Of a stretch of DNA of 64,000 nt, positions 9,578 through 21,500 are shown in pieces. The stretch comes from Tretioscincus oriximinensis (taxonomy: Eukaryota > Chordata > Lepidosauria > Squamata > Gymnophthalmidae): positions 779,090 through 843,089 of the forward strand of contig JAJVDF010000124.1 in assembly GCA_022410635.1 (NCBI GenBank). The letters run 5' to 3'. The notes under the pieces are model-generated. The model worked only from the letters and a program-made list of their open reading frames with translations. It was not told the origin of the DNA and did no database searches. The translations under genes were made by a program, and so were the position numbers. The number at the start of each line of letters is the position of its first letter. The stretch's first letter is position 1.

Positions 9578-12500
9578 CTAGAGGAGGAAATGATCAACAA
9601 CCAGGAATTTAGCCTATTCTGTTCACAGCTGTCCCTCTTACTTCTNCTTACTGAAGGGCTGCCTGTTGGGCATGAAATACTAGTGCAGACTATACTAGGT
9701 CCCTTTCTCCCATTCACCCATATATACCTTCAAGCACTTTTTACACAGAGGAAGCCTGTAAAAAAAGCCCTTACAGAGCTAGAAGGACTCTTGTCACCAG
9801 GAGCTCATGTCAGAGTTGAGGCACAATTGCTGGAGTCAATGCCGACTCCTCATAAATATAAACTGTACATAATATAAATATGATATTAAAAGGCCTCATT
9901 TCATAAACAATCATTTGATCCATCTTTCATTTTTCAGGGTAGATTCCATTTCCTGAATCTCTGGATAGATTTCATTTTGCAGAACGTACGTTTTAAATTT
10001 CAAGGGGAAGTGCGGCGTTGGCAGTGTGGGAAACAATTCTGGATTACTGGACTTTGGATAGTACATGAAATCAGTGGCACACATTCACGCCTTGAATCCC
10101 GACCAATCAGCAAACACCTTTGAGAAAACCCACAATTTGCAGGTGCTCAGAAGATGATGGAAGAACAAAGACCTTNTGGGAGCTGCAGGAAAGATGCCGA
10201 ACAGGAGCACCGAGTCATTATGAAACGGCAACAGGGACAGTAAGGCCAAGGCATTGGAATATTTTGTTGCAGCCTCATTTCTGTAACTCTTTGAGTAAGG
10301 GTGGTTTAGAAGCATCATGTTATAAAGCCCCAGAATTGAGGACGGAATGTGCCTGTTGCCCTAAGCACTATCCTCTGGAAGATTTGTGAGACTTGTCCTG
10401 GCTTAAAAGTGCTCGTATACAGTGGTGGGATTTAACCGGTTCGGCAGAACCAATACAGAAATACCGGAGTCCGAAGCCTGCGGCCGTGGATAGCAATGAG
10501 GACCCTCTACTGGCCTTAGCTTCAGCCTACCCAACTGTCTGAAAGTTAAGAAATTTTCAAGTCAATAAACAGGGACCACATTGCTGATGGGGAAGAGCTG
10601 TAAGCCTTTGGAGGTAAAGTAACCTCGTCAGCTGCGCTGAGTCTCTTTGGGTNAGAAGGGCGGGGGGAAAAATCCCCAGACTCTTCTCCGTCTTCGATTT
10701 TTTTGTTGAGTTTAGCAAACCGGTTGTCAAACCCCCTAGGTCCTGCCCCCTGCCATAAATGACTCCNCTTCAGGTGTCGTTTCTGCTTGCTNCTTCCTGG
10801 GACACCACCGCTTAAGATGGCGCAGCAACCGGAAATGACATTGGCAGAGAACCAGTTGTTAAACTTATTTGAATCCCATCACTGCACATCTATCTGTCTA
10901 TCTTCATCGATCTGTCTGTCAGTCGATCTGTCTGTCTGACCATCTGTCTATCCATCTGCCGGTCTGTCTGTCATGTGCAATGGATTCAAAGGTAGCTAAC
11001 TTTTTGAAAAAGCATAGGGGAAAATTTCCTTGTCAACAAAACAGCACTTGCCATTAATCGCATTCCAGATATAAAAGCTTTGTACCATTCCTGCCTTGCT
11101 GTTCCATATCCTTGTGACAAATTTCAGTGGAAGTGAATACTGACTCACCTCATCATCTGGTGGACCTCCACTTTCTCAGGGGTATAGGTCAGCAAAAGGA
11201 TCTTCAGCTGTTCAAACCTGTTTCAGAGAGATATTTGTCCTTAGCGCAAGCTCCATATCTGGTTCCAAATCCTCGGGAAGGGCAAATTTTGGTGCGGTCT
11301 TTTCTGAATGATCATTTTCAATCGCTCACATTTCATCCCCAAGCCTACATTTACTACCCCAATTTTAAAAGGGCNTTGAAGCTCTGGAGGATGTTCAAAG
11401 GAGAGTTATCAAAACAGTGAAGACGTTCTGTGAGGAATGCCTGAGGGTTCTAGAAATGTTTAGTCTGCAGAGGAGATGGAAGAGAGATCCAGACAANTAT
11501 CTGAAGGTCCATCACATTGTGGAGGGATCAGCCCTATTCTTATTTGAACAAGGAAGGCCTAGAAGCAATGGGATGAAACTACAAGCATTTTTTCATCCAG
11601 GAGGCCCTCGGCCTGTGGAATTTACTTCCAGAAGAGGTGGTGGTAGCTGGCAGCCTGGATAGCTTTAAGACAGGATTAGACAAGTTATGGAAGCCAGTGG
11701 TATAAGAATAGCTACTAGGATGGATCTCTTGATCCTGCCTCAGAGATGGAGCAATAGGCAGGATTTCTGAAGTACCATTTCGAGAACAGGAGAGGTTTTG
11801 CCTTCTTCTGCTTGAGATGTCCAGGTGGAATTAGTGGGCCAGTGTAGATTATGGCAGCCCCCATTTGGTCCATCCACATACTACTGTATACTATGGCAGG
11901 CTCCATTTGGGGCCTGCCATAGTCTACACTAGCATGTGGATTGCAAATCCCTATTCTAAGGGAACAGGAGAGGATTTTGCCTTCTTCTGCTTGAGATACC
12001 CAGGGGCAATTGGTGGGCCACTATGTGAGGCAGGAGGCTGGACTAAAAAGGGTCTTGCCTGACTCATTAGGGCTCCTCCTTTTGTTCTTACATGTGCCTA
12101 AAGCAAAGATCAGTAAGGACCAAACTCACCTTATTTTGAGGAGTATCCCATTGCACATGGTTGTCAAGTACTGGGTGTTAAGACGGTCAGTTTCAGACTG
12201 AGCTCCAAGACGATAGTCTCGGGCCAATTGCTTTAGTAGAGATAAGCATCGACGCAAAACCTGGAGAAAGAAGGAAGTCAAAGAAGAAGAATAAAATAGC
12301 AGAATTGGGCGCTGAGCAATGTGGATCCCAAACTTCACGGTCTCTGTGCATCTCCAGCGTCTGTGAGGGGAGTGGGGAAAGAACACAAGCGGGGTACAGT
12401 TCAGTTCTCTTGTGGTTCACACTTGACTTACAAAACCTTAATACGTAAGAATTGTGGATAGTGCAAAAATCAATATAAGGAGCAAAAGCGCTACACAGCA

Positions 12501-15500
12501 GCTTCAGAATAAAGATGGAACAATATAATAGCAATAGAAAGTCAACAAAGATGACTATAGCTAATCACACTGTATTCAAACCAATCACAGATTCCAACGT
12601 ACAGCCTAGCCTGTCATCTTACATATAATAAAACTTGTTTCACAGAGTCCAGATTCCAAGGTATAATGAACAATTACAGGGCTCGGAACATTGCATCTCC
12701 AGAGACTAATGACACCAGGAAGAGAGGGAGGAAAGAAGGAAAGAAAAAAGGAGGGAAAGAAGGGAAGAGAGAAGGAAAGAAAGGAAGAATAAAGTTAGGA
12801 ATGGATGAAAGAAGAGAAGAAAGAGAAAAGGAAAGAAGGAAGAAAAGGAAAACAAAGAAGGAATGAAAGAAAAAAACGGCAAGGGAAAGAGGGATGGGAG
12901 GTGAGCGAAGGAGTAGGTGGAGGCATGGCTGGGAACAAGGGGGAGGAGAGGCTAGAGCCTGTTACATTTCTGTAATGTAACAGGCTAATTTCACTAGTCT
13001 AATTCGCAATCTCAGGTTCTTTCAATGGGCCCAGCATCTACTATGTACAAGATAATAAGAATCAGTCTAATCCCTCACAGGACGAGTTTTTTCCTGGAAG
13101 TTGTTTTGGGGTAATTGTCTTTTGAGCAATTATACTGATCCTGTTTATCTTACATAGATGCTTATAATCATACAGAGGCTGCCCACTCCAGCAGGTTCCA
13201 GCACTAGGACAACAGCAGCTCCCTTTCACTAGTGCAATTGATTATTTTAGATAATTGTATTTTTAAATTGCTGTTGTTTAATACGTAGTTTTATCGCTTT
13301 TTATTGTAATCCTCCCTGGGACCTTTGGCTATAGGGAGGAATATAAATGTAAACATACATAAACAAACAAACAAACAGTGCTACAACATCAGCTGTTATA
13401 TTTTTAAATTGTTCATTTTTTATGTTGATCCGCCCTGAGACCTTTGGGTATAGGGGGGAATCTAAATGTAGAAAAATAAATAATTAACAGAGGAACATAC
13501 TTACATATGTGGGCAACTTGCCCGGCAGTACAACAATTCCGCCAACTTATTTGCTCTCAGGTTTTAGAAATAACAAATATTCAAATGGTTGATTCTGATG
13601 AGTTTTGGCTATTTGGGGTAACAGACTCTCTGACAATGACAACGGAAGACAGACTGTTCATCGAGAATGCAATATTGGCGGGGCACTTGGTATTAGTAAG
13701 GGGCTGGAAAGACCAGAGAAAATGGAACATCACACTCTGGTGGGACTATATAATAGAATTCTTATTATTTGACGTACTACGGGAATACCGACTCCGAACT
13801 ATAGGACTTCAACCAACAACACAATGGACTATAAAATGGGCAAAACTCATCGCCTTTGCGAATTCCAGAGACTCAAATAGACTTCTCATTGAAACCTTTC
13901 AGATGATCCAGGAACAAAGACTTATAATATGAATAATTGCTGTTCCGGTTGTGGGAGGGAGGGGGGGACAAATATGTTGATTTTTATGTTGATTTTTGTG
14001 AATGTTGTATGATTTGTTCGTTCAATAAAAAAAAATTAAAAAAAATAATTAACAGTGTGGAGTGTCTCATATATATTTACATACCAGAAACCTGGAAGTC
14101 AAGGTGAACCCATGAGGAGACCCGAGAGTCCAGCTCACCACCTGATGGCTAAACATTTCTGGCTTGTTGCCCTTCCACCGTTACCTGTGGGTAGACCACT
14201 TTCTGCTGCTCCAGCAACCCCACAAGTTCCTGCTGCCGGGCGTGGGCGTCCCGCAGTCGCTGCTTATCNGCAGACACGGTTTTCGTCAAGGAGCCCAGCA
14301 GGGCTGAACGCTCGGCCTCCCCTACGCCAGCTGCAAAAATGAAAGCTCAGAGTCCATCTCCCCATCTTACCCAGGACATCCCAGGGCATCTCAGTTAACC
14401 TGAATATCATGGAAAAGTTCGTTTCAATGCAGATTGTGAAACTCACCNAGGATATAGATTCATTAAATACAGAATCATTTATTTCAAGCATTTATTTCTT
14501 TGACTAGACATTAGCCTCTCCTTCATACCTCCATTCCCTTCCTTGCCCCCTCCCACCTCTTTTCACTTAAGAACATAGAACATAAGAACATAAGAAGAGC
14601 CATACTGGATCAGGCCACAGCCCATCGAGTCCAGCATTCTGTGTCACACAGAGGCCCCCCAGATGCACCTGGGCAGTCCGAACAGAGGAAAGCAAAATAT
14701 GTTGCTCCTGTTCGTGACTCCCTGCAAATGGTATTTCAAAAGTCCTGCCTGTTGCTCCATCCCGGAGGCTACATCCAGACAACTATCTTATATTCCTTAG
14801 GTGGTTCCTTGCTGCTTCTTGGTTTTGTTCCTTTGTTCTCTTTTCCTTTCCTTCTTTCGTATTCCTTTCTTCCTAATACTGCTCCCAGTATTGAACCCTG
14901 GGNTATTCCACTTCTCACATCCTTCCACCCAGAGAACTGAAGAAATGGATCGCTGTGTCTAGATGTGTCCCCCTGACACCTTCCTGTAAGCAGAAAACAA
15001 GTTTCTGTGGGCAGGACTGGGCAGATTGGCTGAAGAAGCATCCTCCCTCTCAGGGCCAGCTGTGATGCAGGATGAGCCCTGTAATGCGCTGCTTGGGCTA
15101 CACTTCCCAGCAGGCCCTGTCGACAGTCCAACAGAAGCTGTTTCACCCCCCTGACATTTTGGTCACTGCAGCTACTGCCAGCTTTGTGAAGCTGCTGGGC
15201 GTTCAGGTTTTTATAATAAGCATGTGGCCTTTGCCTGGTTTGAGGCCTGCCTTTTATTTACAGGCCTGAGGTTTGTATATCGTTTCCTTGGTTTCACCCA
15301 GAGGGGAGGAGGGAGGCTGAGCCCAAGGCAAGGGGCGTGGCTTTCCCTCTGACCAGTTGGGAGGGGGGAACCCTGTTGTGAGTGCCCAATCAGGAGGCAG
15401 GCTGGGCTTATAAAGCCGGCTCCGCCCACTGATTGCGGCCCTTCTTCTCCTGAGAACTTGGAGTGTGAGGAAACTCTAGGCGAGGGGGGGGGGGGCTCCT

Positions 15501-18500
15501 GCCTCTAGACATCCTGGCTTGTGTGGAGCAGGATTGAGGGATGTCATAGGCCTAGAGGTGGCAGCCTTGCAATGAGATCTAGGGTGATCGCAGGCTCATG
15601 GGCTGAGGGACGGCTACTCTAGGGGGTGGTGTGTGAGCTGAACTGTGTTCTATTACTCCTTTATTTTCAATAAACCTGTTTTGTTTTGAAACTTATACTT
15701 TTACCTCAGCATCAGTTATTCCTTTGATACTCTCCTTAGTGCGAGTGTGAAGGCTGCGTATAAAGTCTTCACTCCCCTGAGTGTGGGGAATAGAGGGAAG
15801 TGCCCTGTAGCTGCCTCAGGCCCGTGTTGGTTCCTTGCAGCTAAGGCTGGCTTCAGCGGCGTAAGGCCGGCTGGGCAACCTGCAGTTTTGGTCAGCGTCC
15901 AGGCCCCTCCAGGCGCTCAGGTAGAGCGGTGGCTTGGAGTGGGGTGGATGCCCCAAAGCATTTCATCATTGTGTGAAAAATCAGCACAGAAAAGCAGGCA
16001 GAAATACAGTTAACAACCATAAAACAGGAATTGTACCGGAATTAAAGAACCTGCAAGCTGGTCGTTTTATTATTGTTCACAACCAGTAGCCCATCTAGAA
16101 TGAATGTATATATGAGTTTCACTATTTGAACTGAATTACTGAAATAAATTTCACGATATTCTAATTGGTTAAGATGCACTAGTGCTATTTCCCCAGCTTC
16201 CAGCACCTGGCCAAGGCCCAGGAATGCCTCCCGCCAATGCCAGGGAAATGGCACAAGAATCTCACTCACATATAAGATTCCCAGCTATTTTAGGGTTTGG
16301 TATGGAGTTTCTTCTTCCCTTTGGCTCCACCCCCTTTTGGTCACATGATTTCTGGCCCCGCCCCTTTTAGTCACCTAACTTCTTCCTCGGACNCTTTTAG
16401 ATGCCATTGCCTGTTCTGGTTCCAGGTGGGCGGGGCTAGAAGTCATGTGACCAAACAGGGATGGAGTGAGGAATTCATCACTCCCACTATAAGATTCTCA
16501 GTTGGATTCCATACGTTCATTGCCCCTTACCACTCCTGGGAAGGTGAAAGTTGAGCAGAGCCAAGCATTTGGACTTCAGGCGCTTCTCCAACTCCAGGGG
16601 GAGCAGTTTTTGCATGTATTCCAGCTCCTGGAACAAAACAGAGACTCCGAATCCCACATGACAATAGAAAATGTCAACAAGCTTCTTTCCCACTGCTCTG
16701 GGGATTCCTCAATACTCTTATGCAGCCTCAGACAAACTGGGTTAGATCACCAAACACTCCCAAGCCTCAAGGGGAGGCGATATTGCTGGAAGCAGCAATC
16801 CAGGGAGGCTAATGCAATATCAGATTATGTCTCTTTGTATAGCAACCCAGCATTCCAGTCTCCAGGCCAGTAGGCACCTCCGCCTAGAAATAGAGTTCCT
16901 CCAGAATTGTTTGGCAATGAACACAGGTTGCTGGCAGGAAGTTATTGAATTTTGTCCCTTCAGGAAGAACTGTATTAAGAGGAGGAAGAGGAGAAGAACC
17001 CGGTTTTTACACCCTACTTTTCTCACCTGAAGGGGCTCAAAGCAGCTTACAAGCTATTTTTCGCCCATAGGCTTGCATTCTATTTTTCCCACCACACAGT
17101 GATGGTCCCCATTTATCGATTTGCAATTTCTTGCTTTCGAATAGCTGGTTTGGCTAGAGCTATCGGTAAAGGACGCTCACCCCTTTCCACAGCCGACACA
17201 GAGCTCTGAACTCAGAATCTCTGTTGAAACACTAAGGCTCTTAACCACTGTACCACTATGCCTCTTGAAGAGAGCTACGTTATGATGACGGAGCAGAGAG
17301 ATTCAACTGAAACCTGATCGAAGGCATCTGAAGGAGACTTGACTATAAATGTTCACGCCACCTTCCTTCCTCTTGATCAACCCCAAGATCCTGTAGGTTC
17401 CTTCCAACTCCATGATCCTGTAGGCCCCTTCTAACTCAACGAGCCTTGAGGTCCCTTCCAACTCCATGACCCTGGAGGTCCCTTCCAACTCCATGACCCT
17501 AGAAGTCCCTTCCAACTCCATGACCCTGGAGGCCCCTTCCAATTCCATGACCCTGGAGGCCCCTTCAAATTCCATGACCCTGGAGGTCCCTTCCAACTCC
17601 ATGACCCTGGAAATCCCTTCCAACTCCATGACCCTAGAGATCCCTTCCAACTCCATGACCCTGGAGGTCCCTTCCAACTCCATGAGCCTGGAGGTCCCTT
17701 CCAACTCCATGAGCCTTGAGGTGCCTTCCAACTCCATAAGCCTTGAGGTGCCTTCCAACTCCATGACCCTGGAGGTCCCTTCCAATTCCATGACCCTGGA
17801 GGTCCCTTCCAACTCCATGACCCTAGAGATCCCTTCCAACTCCATGACCCTGGAGGTCCCTTCCAACTCCATGACCCTGGAGGTCCCTTCCAACTCAATG
17901 AGCCTTGAGGTGCCTCCCAGCTCTATGAACCTGAAGGTCCCTTCCAACTTTATGGTTCTAGATTTCTATATAGCTCCAAGTAGCTATCACTCAAATATCT
18001 TACTTGCTTAGACGGAAGGAGTTCCTTAAGATCAGAGGGTTTGAGGTCCAAGATTGATGGCTGTGCAGAAGAACCAGGATCCAGCATCCGTTTGAGCTCA
18101 CCTACTAAAAGTTGCTGTTCCACGATCTCCAAGAACTAAAGAGAAGGGGAAATGATGGATTAGAAGGACAGCCACACTCACTCACACACACACACCACTC
18201 TTATACTCGGTTGGGTTAACTGGTGCTTGTTAATACTGAGATAAATATTTAGAAACCACAGCTGTTAATATTTGAGGACTGATTTCCCCCCAAAGCTAGT
18301 CTGAGTCACAAATTTCCAGCGCATACTTTAATTGTTTTTCTTACTAATCCCCAAGCTATTTTTAATATTATTAATAAGGTTTTGAGGAAAATAGTCAGGA
18401 TTTCAGGAACTCTGAAACAGAAATTCAGATGCATGGATGGTCATAAAAACATAAGAGGAGGCCTGCTGGATCAGGCCACAGCCCATTCATAGTTGCTTCC

Positions 18501-21500
18501 AGGCATTTCAAGCAAAAAGGGAAGGCAAAACAACCTTCAACCACTCATGACTTCCTGCCATTGGCCTTTCGAGGTCTCCTGCCTGTCGCTCCAACCGCCT
18601 AGGCGCCTGTTCCAGTAGCCACTGAGACACTTGACCTTCCTGAATTCATCGAAACCTTTCTTAAAAGTTGTCCTGGCTGGTTGCTCTCACCACTTCTTCT
18701 GGAAGCAATTATTTCCCTTTGTCCATCCAGCTTCTCAGACTGCCCCCTGGTTCTACTGTTGTGAGGTAGGGAAAATGACTTCTCCCTCCANACCTATATT
18801 TGTGTAGATTTATATTCCGCCCATCACCATATCACTTTACGCAGACCTTTTTCAGAACGGACATTCCTTTATTTCTCCCCATCCTTGATTTTAATCATAT
18901 TTTCATATAGCGGTTACATTTTAAGCGAGGAGTGGTATATAAATATTATAAGAACATAAGAAGAGCCATACTGGATCAGGCCACAGCCCATCTAGTCCAG
19001 CAATCTCACAGANGCCCACCAGATGCACCTGGGCAGTCCAAACAGAGGAAAGCAAAATATGCTGCTCCTGTTCATGACTCCCTGCAAATGGTATTTCAAG
19101 AGTCCTGCCTGTTGCTCCATCCCAGAGGCAANATCCAGACGTCCATCCTAGGACCCATTTATACCCTTGGTGTCCATAAACCTGTCTAGTCCTGTCTTGA
19201 AGCTATCCAAGCTGTTAGCTACCACTACCAAGTAAATTCCACAGGCCGATGACCCTCTGGGTGAAAAAATACTTTCCTTTGTCTGTTCTCACTTTTCTAC
19301 CCAACAGTTTTAAGGAGTGCCCCTTTGGTCCTAGTGTTGTGGGAGAGAGAAAACATTTTTTCTCTATTCACCCTGTCCTTCCCATGCATGATTTTGTACA
19401 CTTCAATCAGATCACCTCTCAAATGTCATCTTTAGACAGAGTAAATAAAGTAAAAGTCACCACACCACTGATGAAGAGGACAAGGCAGAGGGAATTTACC
19501 CGCAACAGATTTAGTTTTCTCAGAAAGAACACCAGAGGAATTAAACTGGATAGAGATAACAAGGGAGGAGGTCCTTGCTAGCCTTAATAAGCTGAACATG
19601 TATAAATCCCCAGGGCCAGATGGCATTCACCCAAGAATTCTTAAAGAACTCAAATGCGAAATTGCTGAACTTCTAACCAAAATATTTAATCTTTCCTTAA
19701 GATCAGGCATAGTACCATATAGATACCATATAGAAGTAGATTGGAGGGTAGCTAACATAACACCAATCTTCAAAAAAGGATCCCNGGGTGATCCCAGAAA
19801 TTATAGACCCATCAGTTTAACATCAATTCCAGGCAAAGTGTTGGAAACCATAATTAAGGACAAAATTACCAAACACATGGAGAAGCACGCATTGCTGAAT
19901 GAAACTCAGCATGGCTTCAGCAAATGTAAATCATGCCTTAACAACTTGCTAGAATTCTTTGAGAGTGTTAACAAACATGTAAATAAAGGGAATCCAGTTG
20001 ATACTGTCTATCTAGATTTTCAGAAGGCTTTTAATAAACTCCCTCATCAAAGGCTTCTAAAAAAGCTCCATACTCACGGTATAAGGGGACAGACTTTGTC
20101 CTGGATTGGAAACTGGCTAAAAGATAGAAAACAGAGGGTAGTATTAAATGGACAGTTCTCTAGGTGGAAAGAGGTAAGAAGTGGGGTACCNCAGGGNTCT
20201 GTACTGGGACCCTTGCTTTTCAATATATTTATAAATGATCTGGATGCCGAGGTGAATAGTGAAGTAGCCAAGTTTGCTGACGACACTAAACTGTTCAGGG
20301 TAGTGAAAACTGACAATGATTGTAAGGCACTCCAGAGTGATTTATTGAAATTGGGTGAGTGGGCATCAAAGTGGCAAATGCACTTCAACTTAAGCGAGTG
20401 CAAGGTCATGCATATTGGGGCAAAGAACCCAAAATACTCCTACCACCTGATGGGAACCAAGCTTTCTGTGACCGAGCAGGAAAAGGATCTCGGGGTGCTG
20501 GTGGNCAATTCAATGAAAATGTCAACCCAGTGTGCAGCAGCAGCAAAAAAGGCAAATTCCATGTTGGGGATAATTAGGAAAGGAATCGAAAACAAGTCAA
20601 CAAATGTTGNTTTGCCTCTTGATAAATCTGTGGTGAGGCCACATTTGGAATACTGTGTTCAATTCTGGCCACCACATCTCAAGAGGGATATTTTGGAACT
20701 GGAGAAGGTGCAGAAAAGGGCGACAAGAATGATNAAGAGACTGAAGCACTTCCCTTACAAAGTTAGGCTGCAACGTCTGGGCCTCTTCAGCCTCGAAAGG
20801 CGACGTTTGAGAGGTGATCTGATCGAAGTATACAAAATCATGCATGGAATGGACGGTGAATAGAGAAAAAATGTTTTTTCTATCACACAACACAAGGACC
20901 AGAGGGCNCTCCTTAAAACTGTTGGGTAGAAAAGTGAGAATAGACAAAGGAAAGTATTTTTTTCACCCTGAGGGTCGTCAGCCTGTGGAATTTACTTCCT
21001 GAAGAGGTAGTGGTAGCTAACAGCTTGGATAGTTTCAAGACAGGACTAGACAGGTTTATGGAAACCAAGGGTATAAATGGGTCCTAGGATGGATGTCTGG
21101 ATGTTGCCTCTGGGATGGAGCAACAGGCAGGACTCCTGAAATACCATTTGCAGGGAGTCATGAACAGGAGAATATTTTGCTTTCCTCTGTTCGGANTGCC
21201 CAGGAGCCTCTGGTGGGCCTCTGTGTGACACAGAATGCTGGACTTGATGGGCTGTGGCCTGATCCAGTATGGCTCTTCTTATGTTCTTATGTAAGGCAGC
21301 CTCTCCATTTCTCCCAAGGCCTTACCTTTTTGTCTTGTGGGGTGGATCCAGCCATCCGTTCGCATAATGCCTCCCGCAGAAGCCGGTGTGGGACCTCCCA
21401 TTTCAACCAGTTTGCTCTGCTTATGTGCAACTGCTTCATTGCCTACAAAGGAGCAAAATGCGGCAAGACCCTTCAGTTAAATGACATGAATATACGGTGG

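Noticed and set aside
13507..13932. 141-codon frame as a novel small gene
   Set aside because: It is the C-terminal tail of an L1-like ORF2, flanked by a target duplication and ending in a poly(A) tail.
17303..18011. Long open frames on both strands (about 215 and 181 codons) with a nine-residue repeat
   Set aside because: They are the 27-bp minisatellite read in stop-free frames, and they overlap a HAUS4 intron and exon in the wrong frame.
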